A DNA stretch of 64,000 nucleotides, taken from positions 1 to 64,000 of the forward strand of contig CAJXVM010000013.1 of assembly GCA_913061095.1 (NCBI GenBank), given 5' to 3'. The notes under the pieces were generated by a model. It worked only from the letters and a program-made list of their open reading frames with translations. It had not been told where the DNA came from and made no database searches. Made by a program: the position numbers and the translations under genes. Shown here piece by piece: positions 53,462 through 62,398 of this stretch (positions are counted from its first letter, which is position 1; each line of letters starts with the position of its first letter). The stretch is from an uncultured Ignavibacteria bacterium. Its GTDB lineage: Bacteria; Bacteroidota; Ignavibacteria; SZUA-365.

Positions 53462-54349
53462 TTATTTCCAGTGTACCGACACGGAGCCGAGACCGGCCTC
53501 GAGCTTGAGATATACGCGGCGGCTGCTTTGTTCGTAATCGGTCGTCGTGTACACGTCGTCTTCATGCTGAACGAAGCGGTACATCTTCGTTGAACTCAGC
53601 GGGTTGTCGCTGGTGATGGCTTTGGCAGCGACGCCCTCGGGAAGCGCGAGCTTCAATGAACCCACTCCAATGTCGGTTTTAATGCGCGCACCGTCGGGCA
53701 GCGCACCGCTGCAGTCGAGTTCGTATTCTCCGATACCACCGTCAAAATCGAGTGCGGAAAACCGGAGATTGCCGAGACCGCGGGTTTTCACCGATCCCAC
53801 GCCGGCGGAAAATGTCACCTTACCGATGCTCTGCCTGTTGGGCCGGTCGACGCGCATGCGTACGCTACCAGCACCGGCATCGATGGTGAGACCGCGGACA
53901 TGAATCCCCGTCAGATCAAGAGAGGCTTTTCCTGCACCGAGAGAAATATCGAATCGTATCGGCACCCGGTCTGTCAGTGTGACATACCATGTGCGGGAAT
54001 CCGTCCCGCGGAAAAGACAGGCGAGGGCATTCATATCCTCACCGTCGTCATTCCCCAGATCCAGTGTCAGGTATCCGATGCCGTCACGGACGTGATAATC
54101 AACCGTGGCATCACTCCTCTGCTCGTCATCTTCCTGCCTTTCACGAAGCGTCATGAGCGCGGGACCGGATCCGCGTTTCAGATTCAGCGTTCCGATACCG
54201 CCGTTGATTTCAGCAACGACCTCGGTCGCTCCCTCCAGGTCAACGGTTGTTCTGTAACCGTCCTGTGCCTGCAGGAGAGGAACGAGAAGCATGCCCATGA
54301 CAATGGAAAAAAAACCGGAACGTCGCATCGTATTCATTACCGTACACAT
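53462..54349 (-). CDS. Exported beta-rich toast-rack (DUF2154/LiaF-like) protein
   Basis: 295 residues from the ATG at 54349, which has GAAGGAAAG upstream on the minus strand; later ATGs at 54337 and 54328 also keep the signal peptide (FFSIVMGMLLVPLLQAQ). The mature part consists of repeated short strands with GxG turns: VVAEINGGIGTLNLKRG, FDISLGAGKASLDLTG, GLTIDAGAGSVRMRV, FSAGVGSVKTRG, TDIGVGSLKLALPEG, KLEAGLGSVSVHW. This is the pattern of toast-rack beta-helix domains in LiaF-type proteins. Its role is unknown. Confidence 0.7.
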   Translation of the reverse strand: MCTVMNTMRRSGFFSIVMGMLLVPLLQAQDGYRTTVDLEGATEVVAEINGGIGTLNLKRGSGPALMTLRERQEDDEQRSDATVDYHVRDGIGYLTLDLGNDDGEDMNALACLFRGTDSRTWYVTLTDRVPIRFDISLGAGKASLDLTGIHVRGLTIDAGAGSVRMRVDRPNRQSIGKVTFSAGVGSVKTRGLGNLRFSALDFDGGIGEYELDCSGALPDGARIKTDIGVGSLKLALPEGVAAKAITSDNPLSSTKMYRFVQHEDDVYTTTDYEQSSRRVYLKLEAGLGSVSVHWK

Positions 54350-54475
54350 CGTTATCTTTCCTTCTGTTGCTCTCTGATATACGAAAAAATCAGCAGAGTG
54401 TTTCGTGAAAGCAATCACATCCATTGATTTGCGCCGGGTGGTTTTGTAAGTTCCACTAATTACGTGTACAGGAGC

Positions 54476-55255
54476 ATGTTACCTCAACTGAAACTTGACG
54501 CACCGGCCGTTGTTCAACAGCTCACCGGCTTCATTCAACAGGAATTTACGCGTGCGGGATTACCCAACGCGGTAATCGGTCTTTCCGGCGGAATCGACTC
54601 CGCACTTTCGGCATTTCTCACAACGCATGCACTCGGTGCGGAGCATGTGCTCTGCGTCAGGATGCCGTATCGCTCGAGCAGTGCGGAGAGTCTCTCCCAT
54701 GCGCAGCTCGTGGTGGAGAAGCTCGGGGTGCGAAATGAAACAGTCGATATCACGCCGATGGTCGATCCCCTCATTGCAACCGATGAGGAAATGGACAACA
54801 TCCGGAGGGGAAATATCATGGCGCGCGTGCGCATGATCGTACTGTATGACCGATCGTCACGCGAGAAGGCTCTTGTCGTCGGAACGGGCAACAAGACGGA
54901 AACACTGCTGGGATACAGCACGCTGCACGGTGACGCCGCCTGTGCGGTCAATCCGCTCGGAGATCTTTACAAGGCGCAGGTGCGCCAGCTGGCGAGACAT
55001 CTCGGTGTGCCTGAAGAGATTGTTTCAAAGCCACCCAGCGCCGACCTCTGGGTGGGACAGACGGATGAGCAGGAACTCGGTTTCACATATGAAGATGCGG
55101 ATGCGCTGCTGTACCACATGTTTGACAGAAATCTTGATGACACGCAGCTCATCGAGGTAGGTTTCGATGCCGGACTCGTAACATCCGTACGCGAGAGGGT
55201 GCGGCGCAACGAGTTCAAGCGCCGTCCACCAGTCACCGCCCGGCTGACGACATAA
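54476..55255 (+). CDS. nadE: NAD+ synthase (ammonia-dependent)
   Basis: 259 residues from the ATG at 54476 (a GTG at 54464 is possible; AGGAG lies very close to the ATG). The ATP pyrophosphatase motif GLSGGIDSALSAFL is intact, as are VVGTGNKTETLLGYSTLHGD and KPPSADLWVGQTDEQELG. There is no glutaminase domain, so it uses ammonia to convert deamido-NAD to NAD. It is divergent from the toast-rack gene. Confidence 0.96.
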   Translation: MLPQLKLDAPAVVQQLTGFIQQEFTRAGLPNAVIGLSGGIDSALSAFLTTHALGAEHVLCVRMPYRSSSAESLSHAQLVVEKLGVRNETVDITPMVDPLIATDEEMDNIRRGNIMARVRMIVLYDRSSREKALVVGTGNKTETLLGYSTLHGDAACAVNPLGDLYKAQVRQLARHLGVPEEIVSKPPSADLWVGQTDEQELGFTYEDADALLYHMFDRNLDDTQLIEVGFDAGLVTSVRERVRRNEFKRRPPVTARLTT

Positions 55256-55441
55256 GCTTGAGGCCGAGAGACTCCGGCTGATCGACGGCAACATTTTTTG
55301 ATGACGATTCTCGGCATCCCCGCAGCGAGGGGAGCTGACATCCCGCCCGTGTGGCCACGTTCTTCACAGGGACTGCAGTTGCAGTCATCCATCCGACCTG
55401 ATACAGATTCGCCGATTCATACACAACCGTGGACAAAGGTC

Positions 55442-57562
55442 ATGTTCGAACGGAAAATTGAAGAAACCATTTCCTCCCTGCTCAGGGATACGATTGCTGA
55501 ACAGGAGACGATTACATCGAGGCAGATTTTCGCTTCTGATATTCCGGTGGCTTTGAAGGGCATGTTCGATCAGGACATCGATATCTGGATCGCCGAGGAG
55601 AAGGACCGGCTGTTCAATTCTCCGCATTTCCGATATGACGAGGACGACGTGCAGGCGTTGTTCGAGCAGATCGTCACACGCGCGAAAGAGTACGCCGTGT
55701 TCAGTCGCGAAAATTTCCATCAGGCGCTCGAGAAAAACGTCAAGCTTCTCTTCAATCATGTCTGCCGTCCCCAGTGGACGCTGCTGAAGTATTTTTTCGC
55801 CGACCGCGAGAATGCTTCCGCGGATGCGATTATTGAAGGACTGAAGTACTTCCACTACTACGAATACTATCGCGTCATCCTCACCGAGTATTTCCAGAAG
55901 AAAGAGCTCACGGTCATGAACGCGAAGAAGTTCGGAGAACTGCTCGAGTACATCGACCAGGAAGTCGTCAGGAATTTCGACAGCCGAAAGGTGGCCCACC
56001 TCGCGGAACCCGTGTTCGAAACTTTTTCGATCGGGTCGTCTGTCGAGGAGCAGTTCGTTCCCGTCGAGGCACTTACGCTGTTCTTCGACGACAAGAACAT
56101 GCGTTCCATCGTGGAGCGGCTGGATCGTGAAAAGGAAAAACGCGAGAGCATCACGCTGCATGATCTGGTGATGCTTATCAGTGAAGTCGACTATGCAATG
56201 AGTTTTGACATCTCGGAGATTGTTCATGAACAGATACATGGAAGCAGCGTGATGAAGCCCGAGCGGAAAGCGACCGCGGGCAAGGATTTCGATGTTCCGA
56301 AAATTGATCAGCGCGTGGAATCCGATGAACGTCGAAAGGATATTGGCGAAGAGGAAGGGGATCTGGACTTCATCATCACCGATGAGGAAGATTCCGTCGT
56401 GGCGCATGCCGCGGGCGAGGATTCCATTGACGCGGTGCTGGAAGAGGAAGAGCTGAACACAGATATCGAGGATGATCTCGATGTGACCATCGAGCAGACT
56501 GAAGAGGAAGAAGATGAGAGCGGAATGGAATCCGCTGACGAGGGCGATGACACTCCGGAAGGCGATCACCTGCAGGAAGATTTTGATGAGGAAGAGCCGC
56601 ATGATGCGCTGCAGACCGACGATGGAGAGTATCGTTACAGTCTCGAAGAAGAAATTCCCGTTCAGGATGACACGGCGGAGGATGAAGAGGATCTACTCGC
56701 TGGCGACGAATCGATTCTCGAAACGTCTTTCGATGCTGAAGATCAATCCGATTTCGAAGAGGACCTGATGGAGGAAGCATCCTCGATCGATCTGGCAGAA
56801 AGAATGGAGGAGCGTGATTCCATCCCTGACATGTCACTTGATGATATCGATGAGCTGGCGCGTGCGATGGGCGAGGAAAGTGATGACGAGATAGACCTCG
56901 GCACGGAAGATTTTGACCGGGAACTGCCGGATGATCAGCAGGATCAAGACGGCGGAGACGAAACGCTGTCCGAGATGGAAACGGCGGAGGACGAGGAACT
57001 TGACATTGACTGGGAAAAGGAAGCAGAGGATATCCCGGATGTCGATATCAATGCCGAAGACGAAGAGGAAACAGCGCGTGTCGATGACAGCATTCCCGGC
57101 ATTTCTCTCACCGAGGACGAAGACCTGAAACCCGCCGAGGAACTGCTCAGTCAGCTCGACCTGGAAGATCTGGGTGAAGAAGAGAAGGCACCGTCCAGGA
57201 AATCATACAATGATATTCCCATCGTCGAAGATGAGACGCCGCCTCCGTCTCCTGTCACGGCTGAGGAGAACGGTGCGGAGGAACCCGTTCCGGAAGTGCC
57301 GGCCGACGAGGTCATCGCGGAGTTCGGTGACATCAAGGAACAGATTTCTTCCTCCGACAGGAAGAAGTACATCAAGAAGCTGTTCCAGAAAAAAGAAGAT
57401 GCGTACGAGCAATCCATCCGTGTGCTCAATGCGAAACCCAGCTGGCGCGAGGCCTCGGAGTACATCGACGAACTTTTCATCAAATTTGATGTAGACATGT
57501 ATTCGCGCATCGCGGTAAAGTTTACCGATGATATTTATAAACGATATCTGAAAAATCAGTAA
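55442..57562 (+). CDS. Very acidic protein of unknown function
   Basis: 706 residues from the ATG at 55442 with AAAGG just upstream; upstream codons do not look coding. Residues 1-280 form a predicted helical domain (MFERKIEETISSLLRDTIAEQ... FHYYEYYRVILTEYFQKKEL). Residues about 285-640 are dominated by Glu and Asp (TIEQTEEEEDESGMESADEG) and should be disordered. A conserved-looking basic helical tail ends the protein (SSSDRKKYIKKLFQKKED... YSRIAVKFTDDIYKRYLKN). It has no signal or membrane segment, so it is cytoplasmic. It is 6 bp from obgE and probably co-transcribed. Confidence 0.75.
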   Translation: MFERKIEETISSLLRDTIAEQETITSRQIFASDIPVALKGMFDQDIDIWIAEEKDRLFNSPHFRYDEDDVQALFEQIVTRAKEYAVFSRENFHQALEKNVKLLFNHVCRPQWTLLKYFFADRENASADAIIEGLKYFHYYEYYRVILTEYFQKKELTVMNAKKFGELLEYIDQEVVRNFDSRKVAHLAEPVFETFSIGSSVEEQFVPVEALTLFFDDKNMRSIVERLDREKEKRESITLHDLVMLISEVDYAMSFDISEIVHEQIHGSSVMKPERKATAGKDFDVPKIDQRVESDERRKDIGEEEGDLDFIITDEEDSVVAHAAGEDSIDAVLEEEELNTDIEDDLDVTIEQTEEEEDESGMESADEGDDTPEGDHLQEDFDEEEPHDALQTDDGEYRYSLEEEIPVQDDTAEDEEDLLAGDESILETSFDAEDQSDFEEDLMEEASSIDLAERMEERDSIPDMSLDDIDELARAMGEESDDEIDLGTEDFDRELPDDQQDQDGGDETLSEMETAEDEELDIDWEKEAEDIPDVDINAEDEEETARVDDSIPGISLTEDEDLKPAEELLSQLDLEDLGEEEKAPSRKSYNDIPIVEDETPPPSPVTAEENGAEEPVPEVPADEVIAEFGDIKEQISSSDRKKYIKKLFQKKEDAYEQSIRVLNAKPSWREASEYIDELFIKFDVDMYSRIAVKFTDDIYKRYLKNQ

Positions 57563-57568
57563 TACGTC

Positions 57569-58564
57569 GTGTTTGTCGATCAAGTCAGTATCACCGTCCG
57601 ATCCGGGGACGGCGGCGCGGGATGCGTGAGTTTTCGCCGGGAGAAGTTCGTCCCGAAAGGAGGTCCTGACGGAGGCAATGGCGGACGCGGAGGGGATGTG
57701 CTTCTCTGCGCCGACAGCCAGCTACATACATTGCTCGATCATCGATACCGCAGGGAATACGGCGCCGACAAAGGAGCTCCCGGACAGTCATCGAGAAAAA
57801 CAGGGCGGTCCGGGGAAGCGCTCGTCATTTACGTGCCATGCGGTACTGTCGTGCGCGATGCGGAAAGCGGGGAAATGCTCGCGGATCTCGTCGAACATGA
57901 TCAGACGTATATCGCTGCAGCGGGCGGTCGCGGGGGAAGGGGAAATGCAGAATTTGCGACTTCGACGAATCGTACACCGCGCCGCGCCGAATCAGGACGT
58001 CCCGGCGAGGAGCGACAGCTCATGCTGGAATTGAAGCTGATCGCGGACGTGGGACTCGTGGGTTTTCCGAACGCGGGGAAATCCACACTCATATCAACAA
58101 TCTCCGCTGCGCGTCCGAAGATCGCGGACTATCCGTTTACGACGCTCGAGCCTAACCTGGGGATCGTGCGATACAGGGAATACGACAGTTTTACGGTGGC
58201 CGATTTGCCGGGACTGATCGAAGGCGCGCATGAGGGCAGGGGACTGGGAACAAAATTTCTGCGTCATGTTGAACGCACCCGAGTCCTCGCCGTCATCATC
58301 GAGTGTCTGAGCGAAGATTTCGGGAGAGATCTGGACATATTGCGGAATGAACTTTCATCCTACTCGGGGGAGCTTGCGCAGAAGCCCTGGTTTGTTGCGC
58401 TGTCGAAGTCGGATGTCGCGGATTCCGAAACAGAAGAACGCATGCGTACCTTCGAGGAGGAAATTGAGGTTCCCGTCCATCGTTTCTCCTCCGTCAGTGG
58501 TGTGGGTGTGGAGGCGCTCAAGGATGCAATGTGGCGTCTCGTGCAGGAATCCGGGTCGCCATGA
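57569..58564 (+). CDS. obgE: GTPase Obg
   Basis: 331 residues from a GTG at 57569. The glycine-rich Obg fold is at residues 1-160 (VRSGDGGAGCVSFRREKFVPKGGPDGGNGG). G1 is GFPNAGKSTLI, G3 DLPGLIEGAHEGRGLGTKFLRHVERT, and G4 SKSD. It acts in 50S subunit maturation and stress signalling. It overlaps the permease gene by 4 bp (ATGA) and follows the acidic protein by 6 bp, so the three are likely one operon. Confidence 0.96.
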   Translation: MFVDQVSITVRSGDGGAGCVSFRREKFVPKGGPDGGNGGRGGDVLLCADSQLHTLLDHRYRREYGADKGAPGQSSRKTGRSGEALVIYVPCGTVVRDAESGEMLADLVEHDQTYIAAAGGRGGRGNAEFATSTNRTPRRAESGRPGEERQLMLELKLIADVGLVGFPNAGKSTLISTISAARPKIADYPFTTLEPNLGIVRYREYDSFTVADLPGLIEGAHEGRGLGTKFLRHVERTRVLAVIIECLSEDFGRDLDILRNELSSYSGELAQKPWFVALSKSDVADSETEERMRTFEEEIEVPVHRFSSVSGVGVEALKDAMWRLVQESGSP

Positions 58565-59577
58565 CAACGCATGCGCCATTGACCGCAGGGAAAACGGCGC
58601 GTGTGCTGGTGATGCTTGGAGTCCTGCTTCTCATCAGCGTGCTCGTCAGTCTGCGCATCGGCACATTCGATCTTTCCTACCGGGATCTTTTTTCCATACT
58701 GTTTTCCTCTGCGGGGGGGCATGGAGCCGGTGAATCCGCACGTGCCGTTCTGATGGAGATCCGCCTGCCGCGTGTGCTGCTCGCACTCCTGGTCGGGGGA
58801 GGACTGTCCATCGCCGGTGCAATCTTTCAGGTGCTGCTCCGGAACGTTCTTGCCGATCCGTATATTCTTGGCGTTTCCGGAGGAGCTTCCGTCGGCGCTC
58901 TGATCGCGCTTGCAACGGGGATGAGTGGAATGTTTCTGCTTGCTCAGCCCCTGTTCGCTTTCATCGGAGCGCTGCTGGCGGTGGCCGCCGTATATGCGCT
59001 CGCCTCGCGCGGAAGATCCGGGGACAACACGCTGCTGCTCAGTGGCGTCATGATCGGAGCCTTTCTGTCCGCGGTCATTCTCGCGCTCGTGTCGACGATG
59101 GACAGTCCCCTGCGAAACGCCCTTTTCTGGCTTATCGGATATCTCGGGAACGCGACACTTCGGGAAGTCGTCATTTTGTTTCCGATCGTCGGTGTGCTCC
59201 TGATGATATCTCTTCTCGCCGCGGCGCGCATGAATGTGCTCGCACTCGGCACGGAGGCCGCGAGTCACCTCGGAGTCGGTGTGGATCGGCTGCAGCCGAT
59301 CCTGTATGTTGTTGCGTCGCTGATGACCGCGGCCGTTGTGGCATTTTCGGGTGCGATCGGGTTTGTCGGACTTATTGTACCGCATATCTGCCGCAGGCTG
59401 TTTGGTCCGGATCACCGTCTGCTGCTTCCGGCATCATTTCTTGGTGGCGCATCCTTTCTGATATTTTCTGATATCGTGGCAAGAAGCGTTCTGCATCCGG
59501 CTGAGCTTCCGGTCGGTGCGGTCACCGCAGCTCTTGGAGCACCGGTATTCATATACGTCATGCGAAGAAAATCATGA
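58561..59577 (+). CDS. FecCD/BtuC-type ABC transporter permease
   Basis: 338 residues with about ten membrane helices. Family motifs are present: RLPRVLLALLVGGGLSIAGAIFQVLLRNVLADPYILGVSGGASVGAL, ALGTEAASHLGVGVD, FSGAIGFVGLIVPHICRRLFGPDHRLLLPAS. It imports a siderophore, haem or cobalamin together with an ATPase and a binding protein. Neither partner lies next to it, so it must use genes elsewhere. Cobalamin would suit the nearby mutAB, but this is inference. It starts inside obgE's stop codon. Confidence 0.9.
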   Translation: MTTHAPLTAGKTARVLVMLGVLLLISVLVSLRIGTFDLSYRDLFSILFSSAGGHGAGESARAVLMEIRLPRVLLALLVGGGLSIAGAIFQVLLRNVLADPYILGVSGGASVGALIALATGMSGMFLLAQPLFAFIGALLAVAAVYALASRGRSGDNTLLLSGVMIGAFLSAVILALVSTMDSPLRNALFWLIGYLGNATLREVVILFPIVGVLLMISLLAAARMNVLALGTEAASHLGVGVDRLQPILYVVASLMTAAVVAFSGAIGFVGLIVPHICRRLFGPDHRLLLPASFLGGASFLIFSDIVARSVLHPAELPVGAVTAALGAPVFIYVMRRKS

Positions 59578-59584
59578 CGATGTT

Positions 59585-59658
59585 CCTTGCATTTTTGTAT
59601 AAGGAATGAGTAATTTTGTAGTTCTGTAAGGAATATTTCAAAACGCAACAGCGGAATC
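59585..59658 (+). promoter_or_regulatory. Candidate Bacteroidota-type promoter for rpmH
   Basis: TAATTTTG at 59611-59618 fits the Bacteroidota -7 consensus TAnnTTTG. CTTG at 59586-59589 lies 21 bp upstream, near the expected -33 TTTG. The region is AT-rich compared with its neighbours and lies directly before rpmH. Confidence 0.35.
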
Positions 59659-59814
59659 ATGAAACGTACATTTCAGCCCAGCAACCGGAGACGCAAGAAT
59701 AAGCATGGATTTCGCGCCCGCATGGCGACGAAAAACGGACGGAAGGTCCTTGCAAGAAGGCGTGCGAAGGGTCGCTGGAGACTTACAGTCAGTGACGAGC
59801 CGAAGCACAGGTAA
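59659..59814 (+). CDS. rpmH: 50S ribosomal protein L34
   Basis: 51 residues, starting [18 protein letters not shown] and continuing [21 protein letters not shown], the standard L34 sequence, with a short extra tail ([11 protein letters not shown]). It is the first gene of the conserved rpmH-rnpA-yidD-yidC string. Its end overlaps the likely rnpA start. Confidence 0.97.
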   Translation: MKRTFQPSNRRRKNKHGFRARMATKNGRKVLARRRAKGRWRLTVSDEPKHR

Positions 59815-60205
59815 ATCGCACGGGCACACATTTCCGAAATCGGAGATACTTCGCGGGTACCGCATATTCGGACGCATACTATCCCGCGGAACCTCTGTGC
59901 AGAGCGATGCGATACGGTGCTTTTATGATGTCCAGCGGGAAATCCCACCTTACCAGTGTATGGTGGGATTTGCTGTTAAGAAGCCGGGCTCCGCTGTGAG
60001 GAGGAACCGGCTTCGTCGGCTTCTTCGTGAATCCTACAGGCAGCGAAAAAACGCGCTTACTGCATGGAGTAATGAGCAGCAGCTGCAGATTCGCTGTGTA
60101 TTCATCATTGACGCGCAGAAAGCTCCGGACACGACATTTGCTTCCGTGGATGCTGCGATGGCGCACATCCTCGAGGCTCTGCTGATAAAACTGAAGGAAA
60201 CATGA
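59792..60205 (+). CDS. rnpA: Ribonuclease P protein component
   Basis: 137 residues from a GTG at 59792, which lies 20 bp inside the end of rpmH; GGAG is 11 nt upstream. An ATG at 59705 would give 166 residues but lies deep in rpm[20 protein letters not shown] starts the conserved protein, and the RNA-binding motif is [14 protein letters not shown]. It assists the RNA component in maturing tRNA 5' ends. It overlaps yidD by 4 bp (ATGA). Confidence 0.92.
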   Translation: MTSRSTGKSHGHTFPKSEILRGYRIFGRILSRGTSVQSDAIRCFYDVQREIPPYQCMVGFAVKKPGSAVRRNRLRRLLRESYRQRKNALTAWSNEQQLQIRCVFIIDAQKAPDTTFASVDAAMAHILEALLIKLKET

Positions 60206-60423
60206 GACGCGCTCTCACTTATATCCTTGTCTTTCTGATACGCGGATACAAAGCCCTGATCTCTCCGCTGTTTCCTCCTTCCTGCCGGTATTATCCCACC
60301 TGTTCGAGTTACTCGATGGAAGCCATTCAGAAATACGGCCCCTTCAAAGGGAGCTGGATGGGTGCGAAACGTATTGCCCGCTGCCATCCATGGCATGAGG
60401 GGGGATATGACCCGGTACCGTAA
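60202..60423 (+). CDS. yidD: Membrane protein insertion efficiency factor YidD
   Basis: 73 residues. The family hallmark [15 protein letters not shown] is intact, after an amphipathic N-terminal helix ([20 protein letters not shown]), and the end contains GGYDPVP. It lies between rnpA and yidC as in most bacteria and supports membrane protein insertion. Confidence 0.96.
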   Translation: MRRALTYILVFLIRGYKALISPLFPPSCRYYPTCSSYSMEAIQKYGPFKGSWMGAKRIARCHPWHEGGYDPVP

Positions 60424-60450
60424 AGCCAATAAAAACAATAAGATGTGACG

Positions 60451-62334
60451 ATGGACAGACAAGCAATCATTGGATTCGTGATTATTGCCGTTCTTTTTGT
60501 CCTGTGGATGTTTTACACGGCACCTGATCCTGAAACCGCCCGCCAGCAGCAGACCGCAGAACAGACCCAGGAGGAAGAGCAGAAGACGCCGGCAGATCAG
60601 GTCACCGAAGGTGACGTCGAGACCCCCGCTGCGGCCGAAGCACCCGCTGCGGCAGACAGCACGGATTCGGAAGCGGAAGGAAAATACGGAAAGTGGTTTG
60701 GCCACTTGGTGGACGGCAGGGATATCACGTTCACCGTCGAGACGGAACTCTACGATGTTGTTTTTTCCGCCCGCGGTGGAACGATCAAACGCTGGACACT
60801 CAGTGACTTCACTACGTGGAAAGATAATCCGCTCCAGCTCATCGATTGGAAACGAAAAAATGACGTCAATATCGTGTTTGCCAGTTCCGATGGGAGAATA
60901 GTAAACACAAAAGATCTGTATTTCCGATTCTCGGAGTATCCTGAAAACGGGAAAGTGGTTCTCACGGACTCAATGACCTACTCGTTCGAGGCGATACTGC
61001 CGGTCAAGGGTGACAGTGTGGCGATTGTCAAGCGCTATGTTGTGCGAAGCGGCGGATACAACGTCGATTTCGATATCGAAATGCGGAATATGTCCGAGGT
61101 CATCGCGAACTATGAATATGAAGTGCTTATCCATTCCCCCGCTCTTTCGGAAAGAAACAGCGTAGAGGAAGCGAGCTTTTCCGAAGCGAACGTCTATGTC
61201 GAAGATTCCCGCTCATCATTCAATGCGGACGACACGGAGGAGAGGCTTCGAGAAGCCGTGCAGGGAGAAACGGACTGGGTGTCCATCAACAACAAGTATT
61301 TCCTCAGCGCACTTATCGCCAGAGATGAGTTCAAGGGCAACGGCGCTTATGTCGAAGGAATCATGAAGCCGCTTCCGGATGAAGGTCAGCGCGAGATTTA
61401 CGAGGCCGGTATCATGGTAAAATACCGTGGGAACGAAAGAGAGGTTTCCCACTTCCGGGTATATATCGGTCCGATGGATTATGAACTGCTGCAGACGCAG
61501 CATGAAGGGCTGGAGCAGATTCTCAGTCTCGGCTGGGAATTCATTGTTCGTCCGTTCTCCGAGTACTTTGTCATGCCGCTGTTCACATTCCTGCACAAAT
61601 TCATCCCGAACTATGGCCTGGTCATCATCATATTCTCGATCATCGTCAAGCTTCTTCTCTATCCCCTCACGAAAAGCAGCATGAAATCGATGCAGCGTAT
61701 GCAGAAACTGCAGCCGCTCATCTCCGAAATGCGGGAGAAGTACAAAGATGATCAGCAGAAGCAGAATGTTGAGATCATGAAAATGTATAAAGAGTACGGG
61801 GTCAATCCAGCCGGAGGCTGCCTGCCAATGGCCCTTCAGATGCCCATTCTCTTTGCACTGTTCACGATATTCCGTTCGACCATTGAGCTGCGACACGAGC
61901 CGTTCATGCTCTGGATCGATGATCTCTCCGCGCCGGATATCCTCTTCAGCCTCCCGACGAAGATTCCTGTTCTGGGGATGAGTTTTGTCAGTGGACTTGC
62001 ACTGCTCATGGCAGCCACGATGTTCATTCAACAGAAAATGTCTGTAAAGGATCCGCGGCAGAAATCCATGGTATATATCATGCCGCTGATGTTCTGGTTC
62101 CTTTTCAATTCTTTCCCCTCCGGACTGAACCTCTATTACTTCATGTTCAACCTTCTCTCAATCGGACAGCAGTACCTGATCAACAAGCGGCATCAGGACG
62201 AACCCCTAACAAAGGTCGCCCCCAAGGGTGGAAAGAAGAAAAGCTGGTCTGAGAGAGCGATGGCTTCCATGCAGGAAAAACAGAAAGAACAGGAAAAGCT
62301 CAGGAAGGCAGCAAAGAAGAATCGGAAGTTCTGA
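60451..62334 (+). CDS. yidC: Membrane protein insertase YidC
   Basis: 627 residues from the ATG at 60451. An N-terminal membrane anchor is followed by an Ala/Glu/Gln-rich linker. Then comes the large periplasmic domain of Gram-negative YidC (residues about 80-370) and the conserved five-helix core (PNYGLVIIIFSIIVKLLLYPLT, NPAGGCLPMALQMPILFALFTIFRSTIELRH, MPLMFWFLFNSFPSGLNLYYFMFNLLSIGQQYLIN). It inserts proteins into the inner membrane. The basic tail (EKQKEQEKLRKAAKKNRKF) is suited to ribosome contact. Confidence 0.97.
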   Translation: MDRQAIIGFVIIAVLFVLWMFYTAPDPETARQQQTAEQTQEEEQKTPADQVTEGDVETPAAAEAPAAADSTDSEAEGKYGKWFGHLVDGRDITFTVETELYDVVFSARGGTIKRWTLSDFTTWKDNPLQLIDWKRKNDVNIVFASSDGRIVNTKDLYFRFSEYPENGKVVLTDSMTYSFEAILPVKGDSVAIVKRYVVRSGGYNVDFDIEMRNMSEVIANYEYEVLIHSPALSERNSVEEASFSEANVYVEDSRSSFNADDTEERLREAVQGETDWVSINNKYFLSALIARDEFKGNGAYVEGIMKPLPDEGQREIYEAGIMVKYRGNEREVSHFRVYIGPMDYELLQTQHEGLEQILSLGWEFIVRPFSEYFVMPLFTFLHKFIPNYGLVIIIFSIIVKLLLYPLTKSSMKSMQRMQKLQPLISEMREKYKDDQQKQNVEIMKMYKEYGVNPAGGCLPMALQMPILFALFTIFRSTIELRHEPFMLWIDDLSAPDILFSLPTKIPVLGMSFVSGLALLMAATMFIQQKMSVKDPRQKSMVYIMPLMFWFLFNSFPSGLNLYYFMFNLLSIGQQYLINKRHQDEPLTKVAPKGGKKKSWSERAMASMQEKQKEQEKLRKAAKKNRKF

Positions 62335-62339
62335 GTTTC

Positions 62340-62355
62340 TGTTTCACGTGAAACA
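62340..62355. other. parS centromere site 1
   Basis: TGTTTCACGTGAAACA, a perfect 16-bp palindrome identical to the ParB-binding consensus. It lies 6 bp after the yidC stop codon and upstream of the terminator. Confidence 0.92.
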
Positions 62356-62357
62356 AG

Positions 62358-62383
62358 CCCCCTCCCCGCGGAGGGGGTTTTTT
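62358..62383 (+). terminator. Rho-independent terminator after yidC, between the parS sites
   Basis: CCCCCTCC (62358-62365) pairs with GGAGGGGG (62370-62377), loop CCGC, followed by six T. It ends the rpmH-rnpA-yidD-yidC transcript. Confidence 0.93.
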
Positions 62384-62398
62384 GTTTCACGTGAAACA
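62383..62398. other. parS centromere site 2
   Basis: A second perfect TGTTTCACGTGAAACA, 43 bp from the first (start to start). No parA or parB gene lies in the window. Confidence 0.92.
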
